DNA of 29,274 bases from JBCCRH01 sp039208045 (GTDB lineage: Bacteria > Bacteroidota > Bacteroidia > Chitinophagales > Saprospiraceae): NCBI GenBank assembly GCA_039208045.1, contig JBCCRH010000018.1:1-29274 (forward strand), written 5' to 3'. Each line of letters starts with the position of its first letter. Position 1 is the stretch's first letter. Positions 1 through 9,800 of this stretch are shown one piece after another. The notes below the pieces were generated by a model. That model searched no databases, was not told the DNA's origin, and worked only from the letters and a program-made list of their open reading frames with translations. The position numbers and the translations under genes are program-made.

Positions 1-270
1 TATATGGCGTATAATAAATTTCAGGATGGTACACTCGCTTTGCAGTAATATACTACGGCAGTAAGCTCAAGAAACAGAGCAGAAGAGGCACTGCTAGATG
101 CAAAGAATCAAGCGACAGTAGCCTACCATTTCTTTCAGCACCTGGAAGGCTACTGTCGCTTGATTCTTTGCATATAGCAGTGCCTCTTCTGCTCTGTTTC
201 TTTAGCTTACTGCCGTAGTATATTCCTGCAAAGCGAGTGTACCATCCTGAAATTTCTTCTCCGCCATATC
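1..270. repeat. Near-perfect 124-bp inverted repeat with 22-nt spacer at window edge
   Basis: Bases 1-124 are the reverse complement of 147-270 (paired positions sum to 271), with spacer 125-146. I count seven mismatches, at 1, 10, 12, 15, 46, 68/203 and 97/174. The right arm and spacer read as TolC-like coding sequence on the minus strand; the left arm is an inverted copy of the same coding sequence. Because the palindrome sits exactly at the window edge and folds back inside a gene, a chimeric fold-back read at a contig end is more likely than a biological element. The left arm may extend beyond the window. Confidence 0.9.
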
Positions 271-843
271 AGCGGTAAGCGTATGAAAATCAAACTCTTT
301 AGTACGTACTTTTAAAATCTCTACGGCCAACTGCAAGTCTTGATATTGCCGTAGCACTAGCTCGCGCAGCTTTAATGTTCGATCTTCGCGCACTAATTTT
401 TCCTGCTCCATCTGGTTTTGCAGAATCGCTCTGCGATCATTACGCGTAATAAAATCAGAGAGCGGAATACGAATTTGAAAGCCCAACCCATAGAAGTAGT
501 TTTCTCTGGTTACCGTACGCACCTCATCGCCATTATTAGATTCCAAATCATCCAAAAAAGTGATATTACCGACCTGCACCGAACCGATCAAGTTGAAGTA
601 CTGACTCCACTCTTTTTCCAGTAATTTGATCTTATGGTAGATGTTTTCCACATTGAGGTCCTGCACTTTCAAAAGCGGCGCGTTTTCCATGGCATCTGCC
701 ATCAGTTCCTTTAGTGGCCTTACGGCAAATGGCTCTGTAGCACTCTTTGGCTCGATCGTGCCGGGCAGTGCATCCTGTGCGTTTAGGGACACCACACTAA
801 GCAGCATTCCTCCAATAATCATCGGCAAAAAGTATTCTCTCAT
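202..843 (-). CDS. TolC-family outer membrane efflux/export protein, interrupted and running into the edge palindrome
   Basis: An N-terminal signal peptide (hydrophobic stretch ending near SLNAQ, residues ~7-22) is followed by TolC/OEP-like sequence. A first long helix lies around residues 45-75, then strand-like segments (FNLIGSVQVG, GLGFQIRIPLSD), then a second long helical region from ~135. TolC proteins form outer-membrane channels for type I secretion or efflux. This reading frame stops after 213 residues, about half the usual ~420-480. The stop (TAA, 202-204) depends on a T at 203; the inverted copy has the partner of G there, giving Ser. Past the stop the same frame continues to about 125 with good TolC-like helix (NQATVAFQVLKEMVG) before folding back. 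So the gene is probably longer, and truncated by an error plus the palindrome. Its ATG overlaps the acyltransferase stop (ATGA), indicating one operon. Confidence 0.75.
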   Translation of the reverse strand: MREYFLPMIIGGMLLSVVSLNAQDALPGTIEPKSATEPFAVRPLKELMADAMENAPLLKVQDLNVENIYHKIKLLEKEWSQYFNLIGSVQVGNITFLDDLESNNGDEVRTVTRENYFYGLGFQIRIPLSDFITRNDRRAILQNQMEQEKLVREDRTLKLRELVLRQYQDLQLAVEILKVRTKEFDFHTLTADMAEKKFQDGTLALQEYTTAVS

Positions 844-2027
844 GACTCTGTTTTTTTAAGCTGAGTAGTGGATAGCCACTTTGTTGCTATCCAGTTCTTC
901 AATTTTGTGGGCCAGTGTTTGTCCATAAATGGCTTTTCTAGCAGCAAATAGAAAAAAGCAGCAATAGCTAGAATAATAGGCACCACTATTAGTCCTTGTA
1001 CTATCAAATTGAGGCTAAACCAATTCGTTAAATGTATATGTCGGGTAAACCGAATTAGACCTTCCATCAGTGGAAGATGAATCAAATAGATCGTATAACA
1101 CATTCCGCCAATAGCGGCAATCCACGGCTTTCTGAGAAACTGGCTAAAGCCTTTTCCGCGAAAAGCGGCTAAAAACAGCAGGAATAGCGCGGCAGAAAAA
1201 AGGAGGTTCTTACCCCACTCTTCAGACCAGGTAAAACAAAGCGTGAAGAAAGCCACCACAGCAATGCCATCAAAAAGCCAGTATTGCTTCGGTTGTTGAT
1301 CCTGATAGTTTACTAGGTATATATCAGCCATCAAAAAGCCGATTAGAAAGTGCTGCAATTGGCCCAGCAGGCTAATCTTATACGGCAGTGCCATCCACCC
1401 CAGATTGTGCTGCATCGCAATAAATACAAAGATGGCAACCACCAAAATGGAGCGGCGGTAGACTGTATTTTTTATCGAAAAGAAAAGCGCGGCCAAGAAG
1501 GGAGCCAAGAGGTAGAACTGTATCTCAATTTCCAAAGACCAAGCCACTGGATTGATGGGTGTGTAGCTGCTATATACCCAATTGTGCATATAAATCATAC
1601 TATACCCCCAGTGGCTCCACAGCCCCTCTTGCATCGGCTGCCGGATGAGCAAGATGATAAAAAAGAAGGTCATCCAGATGAGATAAGGCGGTTCTAAGCG
1701 AGTAACGCGACGCCACAGGTAGCTGCGATAGCTGAGCTTTCTGCCCCCCTGCAAATGGTATTTGGCGAAAGGCAAACACAAAATGAACCCACTGATCGAA
1801 AAGAAAAGAAATACCCCAATCGTCCCACGGCTCGCCAAGAAGGCCACCGGGTCTTCCGCAATCGGCGTCGCCCATTCTACCGAAGAGTAGCGATACAGTC
1901 GCTCGCTCAGATGCTGAATGAGTACCGGCATGATCGCGACAAAGCGCAAACCATCTATCTCCCGGATGTATTTGCCAGAAGACGTGATTCGCGCTAAGCG
2001 GGATGGGACTGATTTGAAGTTGATCAT
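840..2027 (-). CDS. Acyltransferase 3 family membrane protein (OafA-like)
   Basis: This is a multipass membrane protein of about 395 residues with the acyltransferase-3 hallmarks: the N-terminal IREIDGLRFVAIMPVL segment, then GTIGVFLFFSISGFIL, then about ten hydrophobic segments and a basic C-terminus. Members transfer acetyl or other acyl groups to sugars of lipopolysaccharide or exopolysaccharide at the cytoplasmic membrane. The acceptor here cannot be told. I chose the ATG at 2025-2027 because it lies a short way before the conserved domain and follows a purine-rich stretch. An in-frame ATG at 2079-2081 would add 18 residues and cannot be excluded. The stop overlaps the start of the TolC-like gene, so the two are translationally coupled. 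The divergent receiver/sugar-transferase operon fits a polysaccharide role. Confidence 0.88.
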   Translation of the reverse strand: MINFKSVPSRLARITSSGKYIREIDGLRFVAIMPVLIQHLSERLYRYSSVEWATPIAEDPVAFLASRGTIGVFLFFSISGFILCLPFAKYHLQGGRKLSYRSYLWRRVTRLEPPYLIWMTFFFIILLIRQPMQEGLWSHWGYSMIYMHNWVYSSYTPINPVAWSLEIEIQFYLLAPFLAALFFSIKNTVYRRSILVVAIFVFIAMQHNLGWMALPYKISLLGQLQHFLIGFLMADIYLVNYQDQQPKQYWLFDGIAVVAFFTLCFTWSEEWGKNLLFSAALFLLFLAAFRGKGFSQFLRKPWIAAIGGMCYTIYLIHLPLMEGLIRFTRHIHLTNWFSLNLIVQGLIVVPIILAIAAFFYLLLEKPFMDKHWPTKLKNWIATKWLSTTQLKKTES

Positions 2028-2274
2028 AAACTCGTTTCTTTCATACCTTTTCAGCAAAATAGATATTAGGAAAATAGGCATTTGATTTTTTCGGTGACCA
2101 CCAACAAAGGGGGGCTGAGGCGCAGTATTTGGGGGTTAAAAGGCAAATGAGGGAGGAATAGGAGGCTATTTTACCGTTTATCGGCTGATTTGGGTTAAAG
2201 AACGGGCAATTGGAGCGGCTCAACTAAAAGCTACACGCTACTCCATCGGGGACAATAAATTAGAAGGAAATTTA

Positions 2275-2667
2275 ATGAATCAGATGAAAAAACCTGCTTT
2301 ACTCTTTATTGACGACAGCGAAATGATGTGCCAGTTTCTGGTGCAATATTTTGGTAATCGCTATCAGGTGCATGCGTTTCAAGATGGTAATGAAGCCTGG
2401 AAATGGCTCAACGAAGGGAACTTTCCCAACCTCATCGTCTTGGATTTGAAAATGCCCACTATCTCAGGTGCTGAACTACTCAACTTGTTCAAAACCTCTA
2501 CCTATTTCCATGAAATTCCAGTTATCATTTTATCAAGCATCGACAAGAGCGAGGAGCGCGTAAAATGCTTGGAGGAGGGCGCTGTGGATTACATCAATAA
2601 GCCATTCAATCCTAAAGAGCTGGAAATTAGAATTAGATTTCACTTACAACAAAGTACCGTTTCATAA
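2275..2667 (+). CDS. Stand-alone response-regulator receiver (CheY-like) protein
   Basis: The 130 residues form a single receiver domain with no output domain. The acidic pair is D13/D14 (FIDDSE), the phospho-acceptor is D57 (LIVLDLKMP), the switch Ser is at 87 (VIILSS), and the conserved Lys is K109 followed by Pro (NKPF). All catalytic positions are present, so it should be phosphorylated by a histidine kinase. A purine-rich AGAAGGAAA lies about 4 nt upstream of the ATG and supports the start. The stop is only 3 nt from the next start, so it is co-transcribed with the sugar transferase. It may act on the receiver-like N-terminus of that enzyme; this is inference. No cognate kinase is adjacent. 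Confidence 0.92.
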   Translation: MNQMKKPALLFIDDSEMMCQFLVQYFGNRYQVHAFQDGNEAWKWLNEGNFPNLIVLDLKMPTISGAELLNLFKTSTYFHEIPVIILSSIDKSEERVKCLEEGAVDYINKPFNPKELEIRIRFHLQQSTVS

Positions 2668-2670
2668 ATT

Positions 2671-3816
2671 ATGAAAACCATACTCTGTATTGGTGACTTT
2701 TCAAATGCGCTACAACCGTGTTTGCCGGACTGGGGTAGCCAACTCGTCTACATCGGTTCAGGAGCGCAAGCCGTAGAGTATTTGGAAGAAGCCACGAAAA
2801 TGCCTGAAGGCCTACTCTTCCAGCTGGAGGCTAGCAGCGTACAAGATTTTATGCACCTGCGCTATGCCATGCTACAGCGCCTACACCTTAAGAACCTTCC
2901 TTTTGTTGCCATCTCCACTTATCCTACGAATCAGCTGAAGCGGGTGGCCAAAAAATTTGAGGTGCGTGCTCACTTTACTACTCACAAAGCTTTCTCAAAA
3001 GAATGGTGTAAGATGATTATTCAAGAACTCAATATCCAGCAATCGAATCCGCAGGCAACTGATACGACGACGCTTACTTCTTTTTCAGAATACCACCTGC
3101 CTTGGTGGAAGCGCCTGTTTGACATCGTAGTTTCTGGCAGTCTGATTCTATTGGCATCGCCGTTTTTACTCCTTATCGCGTTGATTATTAAATTGGAGTC
3201 GCGAGGCCCTGTTTTCTATGTCTCTAAGCGCGCCGGGCAGGGATTTCGAATATTCGATTTCTACAAATTCCGCTCGATGAAGGCTACTGCCGACAAAGAA
3301 CTTGATACCTTGAAGAAAAGTAATGAATACAAAGGTGAGCAAGCAGCAGAACCCACGATAGAAGCCTCTGATGAGCAGCAGCTGTTGGTGAGAGATTCGG
3401 GTTTTGTAGGCGAACAGACCTATCACCATGAGAAACAGCTCGAAAAAGCAGGTACTTTTGTAAAGATCAAAAACGACCCGCGCGTTACCCGATTTGGCCG
3501 ATTTATACGCCAAACGAGTATCGACGAATTACCGCAACTGTTTAACGTATTGAAAGGAGATATGTCGATTGTTGGCAATCGCCCGATCCCCATTTACGAA
3601 GCAGAACGATTGACGACCGATAGTGATGTTGCACGCTTTTTTGCACCAGCAGGTATTACTGGTCTGTGGCAAATTACCAAGCGGCGCAAAGAAAAAGTTA
3701 GCGAGCAAGAGCGTATTATGCTCGATGTGGAGTACGCTATGGGATATAATTTCTGGATGGATTTGCACATCCTCTGGAATACCTTACCCGCAGCACTCCA
3801 ATCTGAAAAGGCGTAG
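2671..3816 (+). CDS. Polyprenyl-phosphate sugar-1-phosphate transferase with receiver-like N-terminal domain
   Basis: Residues ~145-381 are a bacterial sugar transferase domain (WbaP/ExoY/WcaJ catalytic type): a WWKRLFDIVVSG start with one membrane hairpin (~150-175), then KRAGQGFRIFDFYKFRSM, KNDPRVTRFGRFIR, catalytic TSIDELPQLFNVLKGDMS (D285/E286), VGNRPIP and AGITGLWQ. Such enzymes load the first sugar phosphate onto undecaprenyl phosphate to start polysaccharide synthesis. About 63 residues separate KFRSM from KNDPR, clearly more than in typical members, with a Glu/Gln-rich insert. Residues 1-120 resemble a receiver fold (AVEYLEE helix, LPFVAIS strand, terminal Lys-Ala-Phe) but lack the acidic pair and the acceptor Asp (Gln-Leu-Glu there). 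The upstream receiver gene is 3 nt away. Confidence 0.9.
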   Translation: MKTILCIGDFSNALQPCLPDWGSQLVYIGSGAQAVEYLEEATKMPEGLLFQLEASSVQDFMHLRYAMLQRLHLKNLPFVAISTYPTNQLKRVAKKFEVRAHFTTHKAFSKEWCKMIIQELNIQQSNPQATDTTTLTSFSEYHLPWWKRLFDIVVSGSLILLASPFLLLIALIIKLESRGPVFYVSKRAGQGFRIFDFYKFRSMKATADKELDTLKKSNEYKGEQAAEPTIEASDEQQLLVRDSGFVGEQTYHHEKQLEKAGTFVKIKNDPRVTRFGRFIRQTSIDELPQLFNVLKGDMSIVGNRPIPIYEAERLTTDSDVARFFAPAGITGLWQITKRRKEKVSEQERIMLDVEYAMGYNFWMDLHILWNTLPAALQSEKA

Positions 3817-3827
3817 AGATACTAGAG

Positions 3828-3835
3828 TATATTTG
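3828..3835 (+). promoter_or_regulatory. Putative Bacteroidota -7 promoter element for the giant surface-protein gene
   Basis: TATATTTG matches the TAnnTTTG consensus of the Bacteroidota primary sigma factor and ends 20 nt before the ATG at 3856. That implies a short leader of roughly 15 nt. I see no convincing -33 TTG at the expected distance. The element lies just after the stop of the sugar transferase, so the giant gene may be transcribed on its own. Confidence 0.45.
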
Positions 3836-3855
3836 CGTCTCTAAATACACCCATT

Positions 3856-6800
3856 ATGTTTCCCCTGAACCGATTAAGTACACCCAACACTAGGTGGTCA
3901 TGCCATAGCGTGATCGTTTTGCTAGTCTGCTATCTCCTTCCGGGTATGCTGAATGGTCAAATTCAGATATCCACCCTCTCTGCACCAGATGCATTGGTGG
4001 CCTGCGGCCCTTCCGATGCTTTTACCATCTATATGGCTAATCAACAGGGCGACGAGTTTCCAGGAGGAACCTTTACCATACAGCTTCCGCCGGGCATGCA
4101 ATATGCTGCTGGCAGCGCGAATGGGGCAGTGGAAATAAATGTAAGCAACAATAGCCTGCTACAGTTTAGCATTGCCGCTAATGCCAGCGTTCCTTTCCAC
4201 ACCCTAAGCTTCGAAGCCCTCATCGACTGCGCCTTCACCAACACTCAAGCTATCCAATACATTTACGAAAGTAGTGCAGGAACTGCTACTGCTAGCGCCC
4301 CTCCGCTGAGCAACTATTTCACGCCAGAAATTGTACCGCTAGACATTCAAAATACCACCCTCTCGCTTTCTGTGGGGCAGCAGGGTGTGCGCAGCTACAC
4401 CATTGTACAAGCACGGCCGGAAGCACGTATCGATTCCCTTTTCTTAGTGGCCACTTATGACGCTTCCGCGCAAATGACGAGTTTCAACTTGGGGCAAGCT
4501 GTAGGTAGTGCGGTTGGTTCGGATACCTTGGTTATTACGGGGGCGGAGCTGCCAGGAGGCGATGGCTTTTTTGATTATAACGACCAGCTTGTTTTGGAAG
4601 AATTAGTGACGCTGCTGACGTGTACGAGCACTAATAGCCAGCTGGAGATTTTCTGGCGGTGCAATGGGTCGCTTTGCCAATCCTTTGTTGCCGATGGCTT
4701 GAACCTGATTGCGGATGGTTCGCCCAATATTACGATTACGAATCAAAATGGCTTTATCGATCAAGCCGTCGCTAATGATGCTTCGCAGGTGGGAGGTGGG
4801 TTCTGCGAAACCTTAGAGCTAGAATACTTGGTAGAGAATGATGGGGCCGAGTCCTTTCTGGGAGCAGGTACCGCCTTTGACTTGACGGTAGCTTTTGGGC
4901 TAAATAACAACCTATTTGGTACTGCCTTTCCGGTAGATATTATGCGCTTCCCCAACTGGTCGTTCGAAGCGTTTATTGGCAACACCCCACTGCCGCTTTC
5001 TGCCTACCAATTCCCTGCGGCCGATCCGCTTTTGGGGTACAATATTTTGTTTACCACGCTCACTGCTGACCCCGATGGGGCAGGCGGCCTGGATGACCTG
5101 GATGGCGATGGTTTTTTTGATGACCTTCCGGTAAATGGCAGCACCATGATCCGCATTGCGATCACCTATGATGCCAATACCACCCAGGATTGTACCTTTT
5201 TAAGTGGTTTTCAGAATACGGGAGGTGCACAAACCAGTTTTCGCATTGGCTTTAACTTTCTCAACCAATGTGGCGGTACAGCTTCCTATTGGTATGGGGT
5301 GACGGATCCGGGTATCAACATCATTGAGCTGTTTGTTCACCGTGCGGGCGAAGCCATTTTTTCGCTCGACGATGAAAATTTGGAGCCTGGAAATACGACT
5401 TTCTTGAATGTTGTCCCTGGGGGCGACTGGTCGAGCCCTTGCGCTGCGACGGATTCGTTTGTCTTGCAGTTAGTTTTGCCGGAAGGCTTGCAGCTGGGCA
5501 CGGGGGCTTCGGGTGGGCCATTGCCCTATTATGGCATTGTAGATAATACAGATAACACCATTGCCCTGGCCGCTGGATCGCGAGGTGGCCTCAATGCCCC
5601 TTGGCGTATCCCGATTACCATAGATTGCGCTAGTACAGTATTTGATTCCACCTTGGAAATTAGCTTTCAATATTTTTGCGATCCTGCCTGCCCTGACTTT
5701 AAAATCATTGATTGCCAACGTACCACCCTGGACTACTTGCCCCAATGCCAAGACTGTACGGATGGTATTTCGACCACCGACTTCGAGCTGACGCGCCTAA
5801 GCCTCGGCTGGCAGGATGTTTGGCGCAACGAGCGCGTCGACCCCATCCTCAACCCTAATATCAACCTTAAGGCAGGTATCAATTTTGATTCAGTACTCAT
5901 ACAAATGAGTGGCCGCTACGGCGGCGGTGCGCCTTTCGATAGCCTCTTTGCGCGCCTAAGCTATCAGCCGATTAATCAACCACAAATTACCGCCAACCTC
6001 CCCCATTTTGAGCCTATCGCAGGGGAAGTGCAGTATTTCGCAGCAGATGGTTCCATTACCACTTGTCCGTTTTCTGATTGGGCAGCCAGCTACGCGGCTA
6101 ATAACAACTTGCACTTTCTCGATTTTGGTGTAGAATCGCTGTTTGAGCCAGGAGGGTGCCTGGAAGCCATCACTCGTGCCGAGGGCGATAGCATCGTCCT
6201 TTCGGTGGTGAGCCAGGTGACGGAGAATGTACCGATCCGAGCGGAATCCATTCCTGAGTTGACGGGTGGATTTTACACGACCGTGGAGGGCAGAGATACC
6301 TTTTGTAATGAGTTGCTAGAGCAGTTTGTATTGGAAGAAGTGATCCCGAAAGTCCATGTTTCCTATGGTCAGGAGCGGCACTTTGGGTGCAATGAAGTCT
6401 TCTTTACAGGAAGTTTTATCAATAATCATGGCCATCAACTGGATGGCGATCAATTTCCGGATGAAATCCGCTCCATCTCAGAAGTACAATCGGTGCGTAT
6501 CTTGATAGAAGGCCACTGGTACTATCAAGCGGGCAGTAGTACGATTCGGGCGAGTGGGAGCTTGGATCGGGTCAACGGCAGCTCTACAGCGGCGCCAGGC
6601 ATTACAGCACCTATTGATGATCCTGTAGTTAGTTTTGATGGTACCTTTACAGTGCTTACCTATGATACCCCTGAGCTCTGGCCTGCTGGTGATTTGGTCA
6701 TCAACGGAAGCGATCCGCAACACAACATCCGCTTTCGCGCTATCCCCAGCTGCTCCGTGCCGCGTAACCAATCCTTCGATGTGGGCATGGAGGCCGATCT

Positions 6801-9800
6801 TACCAAGTTTACCCACGCCCCTGCTGCGCAGCAGCTCACTATCACCGAATCTCGCTTCTCCGATGCCAAAATCTACGAGCAGCAGACTGTAGGTGTCAAT
6901 CTCATTTCGCCACAAACCAGCAATCCCGTTAATGACACCGTACAATGGGCATTTCAACTCGAAAATCTCACTAATTATGCAGGTTCGGATAAAACGGTTT
7001 ACAATAATTGGATCGCCATAGAAGCACCCCCTGGTGTAGAAGTCATTGCCTTACAAGATATTACCGACCCTAACAACCCAATCACCTACCCTGTGCTCCC
7101 CTACCCCGACAACAATTTTTGGTTTCAAGTAGGAGATTTGCCCGGTTTTGGCAGCCGAGATTTTGAGCTGATTGCCCTCTTTGAAGCATGCACTGATAAT
7201 ACCATTCAGCTGACCCACGGCTTTTCCTGCGAAGCGTATCCCGAGCCTAATCCGTCGATGGGTTATGCTTTCGCCGATGATACATTTAGCTGTGCTACCA
7301 ACAGCCTCGATTTGGCTATCCGCCCTGGTGAAATTGCCTTAGCCGTAGACCTTAACGAGCCGAATTATCCTGTACCCCTTTGTGTACCACTCAACTACAC
7401 CCTCGATATTAGCAACTTACAAATCAGCTATGCCTATGATCTAAACGCCCTACTCACCTTACCAGAAGGTATGACGTTATTGGAATCGAGCGTTCGTATT
7501 GAGTACCCTGCTGGAAGCGGTAATTTGCAAACTTTTAATAATCAAATCTTCTTGGGAGATCGCACTTGGGAGTGGTCGTTGTTTGAAGTGGTAGAAGTGC
7601 TCAAAGGCTTGCGGGCGGAGCCAGAAAATGCGCTGCGCCTCTATTTTCAAGTAGAAACGAATTGCGACTTTTTGGTGGGTCGTCAGCTACAGCTAGAAGT
7701 CAGTGCCAACAGTAATTGTGATTTTTCTGATGAACGACGCATTTTCAGCCTGCCGATCTTGATTGAGGGCATCCCTGCCATTGTCAATCAGTATGACGTA
7801 TCGCTGGATTTCCCAGAAGGCGGCATTCGCAGCTGCGCTAATTCTACCCTCACCTATAGTCTAACTAATTTGGGGCCTTTCCAGGTCTCTAGCTCTGAGC
7901 AAATGGGTATTTTGCTTCCTAGCACTTTAGATTATGTGCCCGGCAGCTTACAAGGTATTCATAATGCCCCTACGGCCATCGCTGCCAATACCATTATAGA
8001 CCAAGAGCGCCTCCTTACTTTCCAAACACCCGCTGGGCTAGCGCCTGGCGATTCGGTGGTATTTTCCATCACCGTACAAGATTTATCTACTCAATCGCTG
8101 GATTGTGGCTTCATTGACGTGGAGGCCTTAGCCTTGGTGGAGGCTTCTATTGATTGCCCATCGGCTGCGGGCGGGGCCTGCGAGGTTTTCGCTATTGCTA
8201 ATACTGAACTCTATCAAGTTCCAGTTTTGGACAATCCATTGGTTGTCAGCTTTGCGCCGTGGAGTAGCCCTGGTGCGGAGGATGCAGATTTGATGAATGG
8301 CATCTTTTATATCACCAATACGGCGGACTACCCGGTAGTTAATGATGAGGTGCAGCTCATTGTCTTTGAAGACGATAATGGCAATGGCCAGTGGGATAAT
8401 CCACCCGAGCAGCTTTTAATCAATACCACCATCTCTGTAGATAGCTTGGCGGCTCAAGCAGACCTGATCGACTCGCTCGATTTTTCTGGTATCATTGTGC
8501 AGGCAGATCAGGTAGGTTTGCAGCTCTTTGAGGCCGGTACTGCGTGCTGGTGCGATACCACTACGCTTATCATCCCCACACCTCCTATTCAAAATGCAGG
8601 CGATGACCTCGTCATCTGCCATCAGGATACGATTACGCTAGGTAGTCCTACTGCTGTTCCTACGCTTGGTTTTTCTTGGCAAGGGATCGGGGGAGCGCCG
8701 CTTTCTGCCCTTCTACAAACCAATTCGGAACAGACACAGGCCGTTTTTACCAACCTTACTAATAGCCCAATTAGCTATTCGTACGAGCTACTGACGACAC
8801 AAACAAGCGGCATTACCACTAGCGATACGGTTACCGTCGAAATACGCCCTATCATTGAGGTGGATGTGGTGCCCGATGCCGATTATAATGGGCAGGACAT
8901 TTCTTGTGCAGGGGCGGCAGATGGGGCTTTGCAGATCAATGTTGAGAATGGTATTTGGCCATATACGTATTTCCTGGAAGGGCAGGAAGTGCCCGATAGT
9001 ATTCTTACTGGACTGGGAGCTGGCACCTATATGTTCACCGTAGTGGATGCGGTTGGCTGTAGCCAAAATGTCACCTTTAGCTTGGCGGAGCCGGATAGCT
9101 TACAGTTAGACCTTTTTGCGCAAGCAGTAAGTTGCTCCGATAGTAGCGATGGTAGTGTAAGTAGCGCAGCTACGGGAGGAACACCGCCCTACACCTACGC
9201 GTGGGCCCACGACCCAAACATTGCCACTCCCACGCTCCAAAATGTGCCTGCTGGTACTTACACCTTGACCCTCACCGACCTTAATGGATGTACTATTGTT
9301 GAATCTATTGAGGTAGACGCCCCTATACCAACCACCGCAACTCTTGAGCTGACACCTACTACCTGCCACGATTCAGCCGACGGGACGGCTACGCTCGTTG
9401 ATGTAATAAATGGAACGCCACCCTACACCTACCTCTGGGAGAATGGGCAAACGGATAGCCTAACTACCATGCTTGCCAAGGGCTTCCACCAAGTAAGTAT
9501 ACAAGATACCAATGGCTGTATCAGCGTGATTGATTTTGAAATCACTGGTCCAGAATCTTTAATCATTGCAAATACTGGAATTACTGGATTAAGTTGTAGC
9601 GGTGCTACGGATGCGACGATTGCCCCTGTTATTGAAGGCGGAACCATGCCCTACACAATTGCATGGAGTACGGGGGTAGTACAGCCTAGTTTAGAGCAGT
9701 TGAGCCCTGGCACGTACTCGTTTACGGTAACGGATGCGAACGATTGCCAGCTTATTAGCCCTGAAATAGATCTGGATGAGACTTCGTCGATTAATATTAT

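Noticed and set aside
2041..2223. Minus-strand 60-codon open frame upstream of the acyltransferase
   Set aside because: Low-complexity composition, no recognisable motif, overlaps the probable promoter region between divergent operons.
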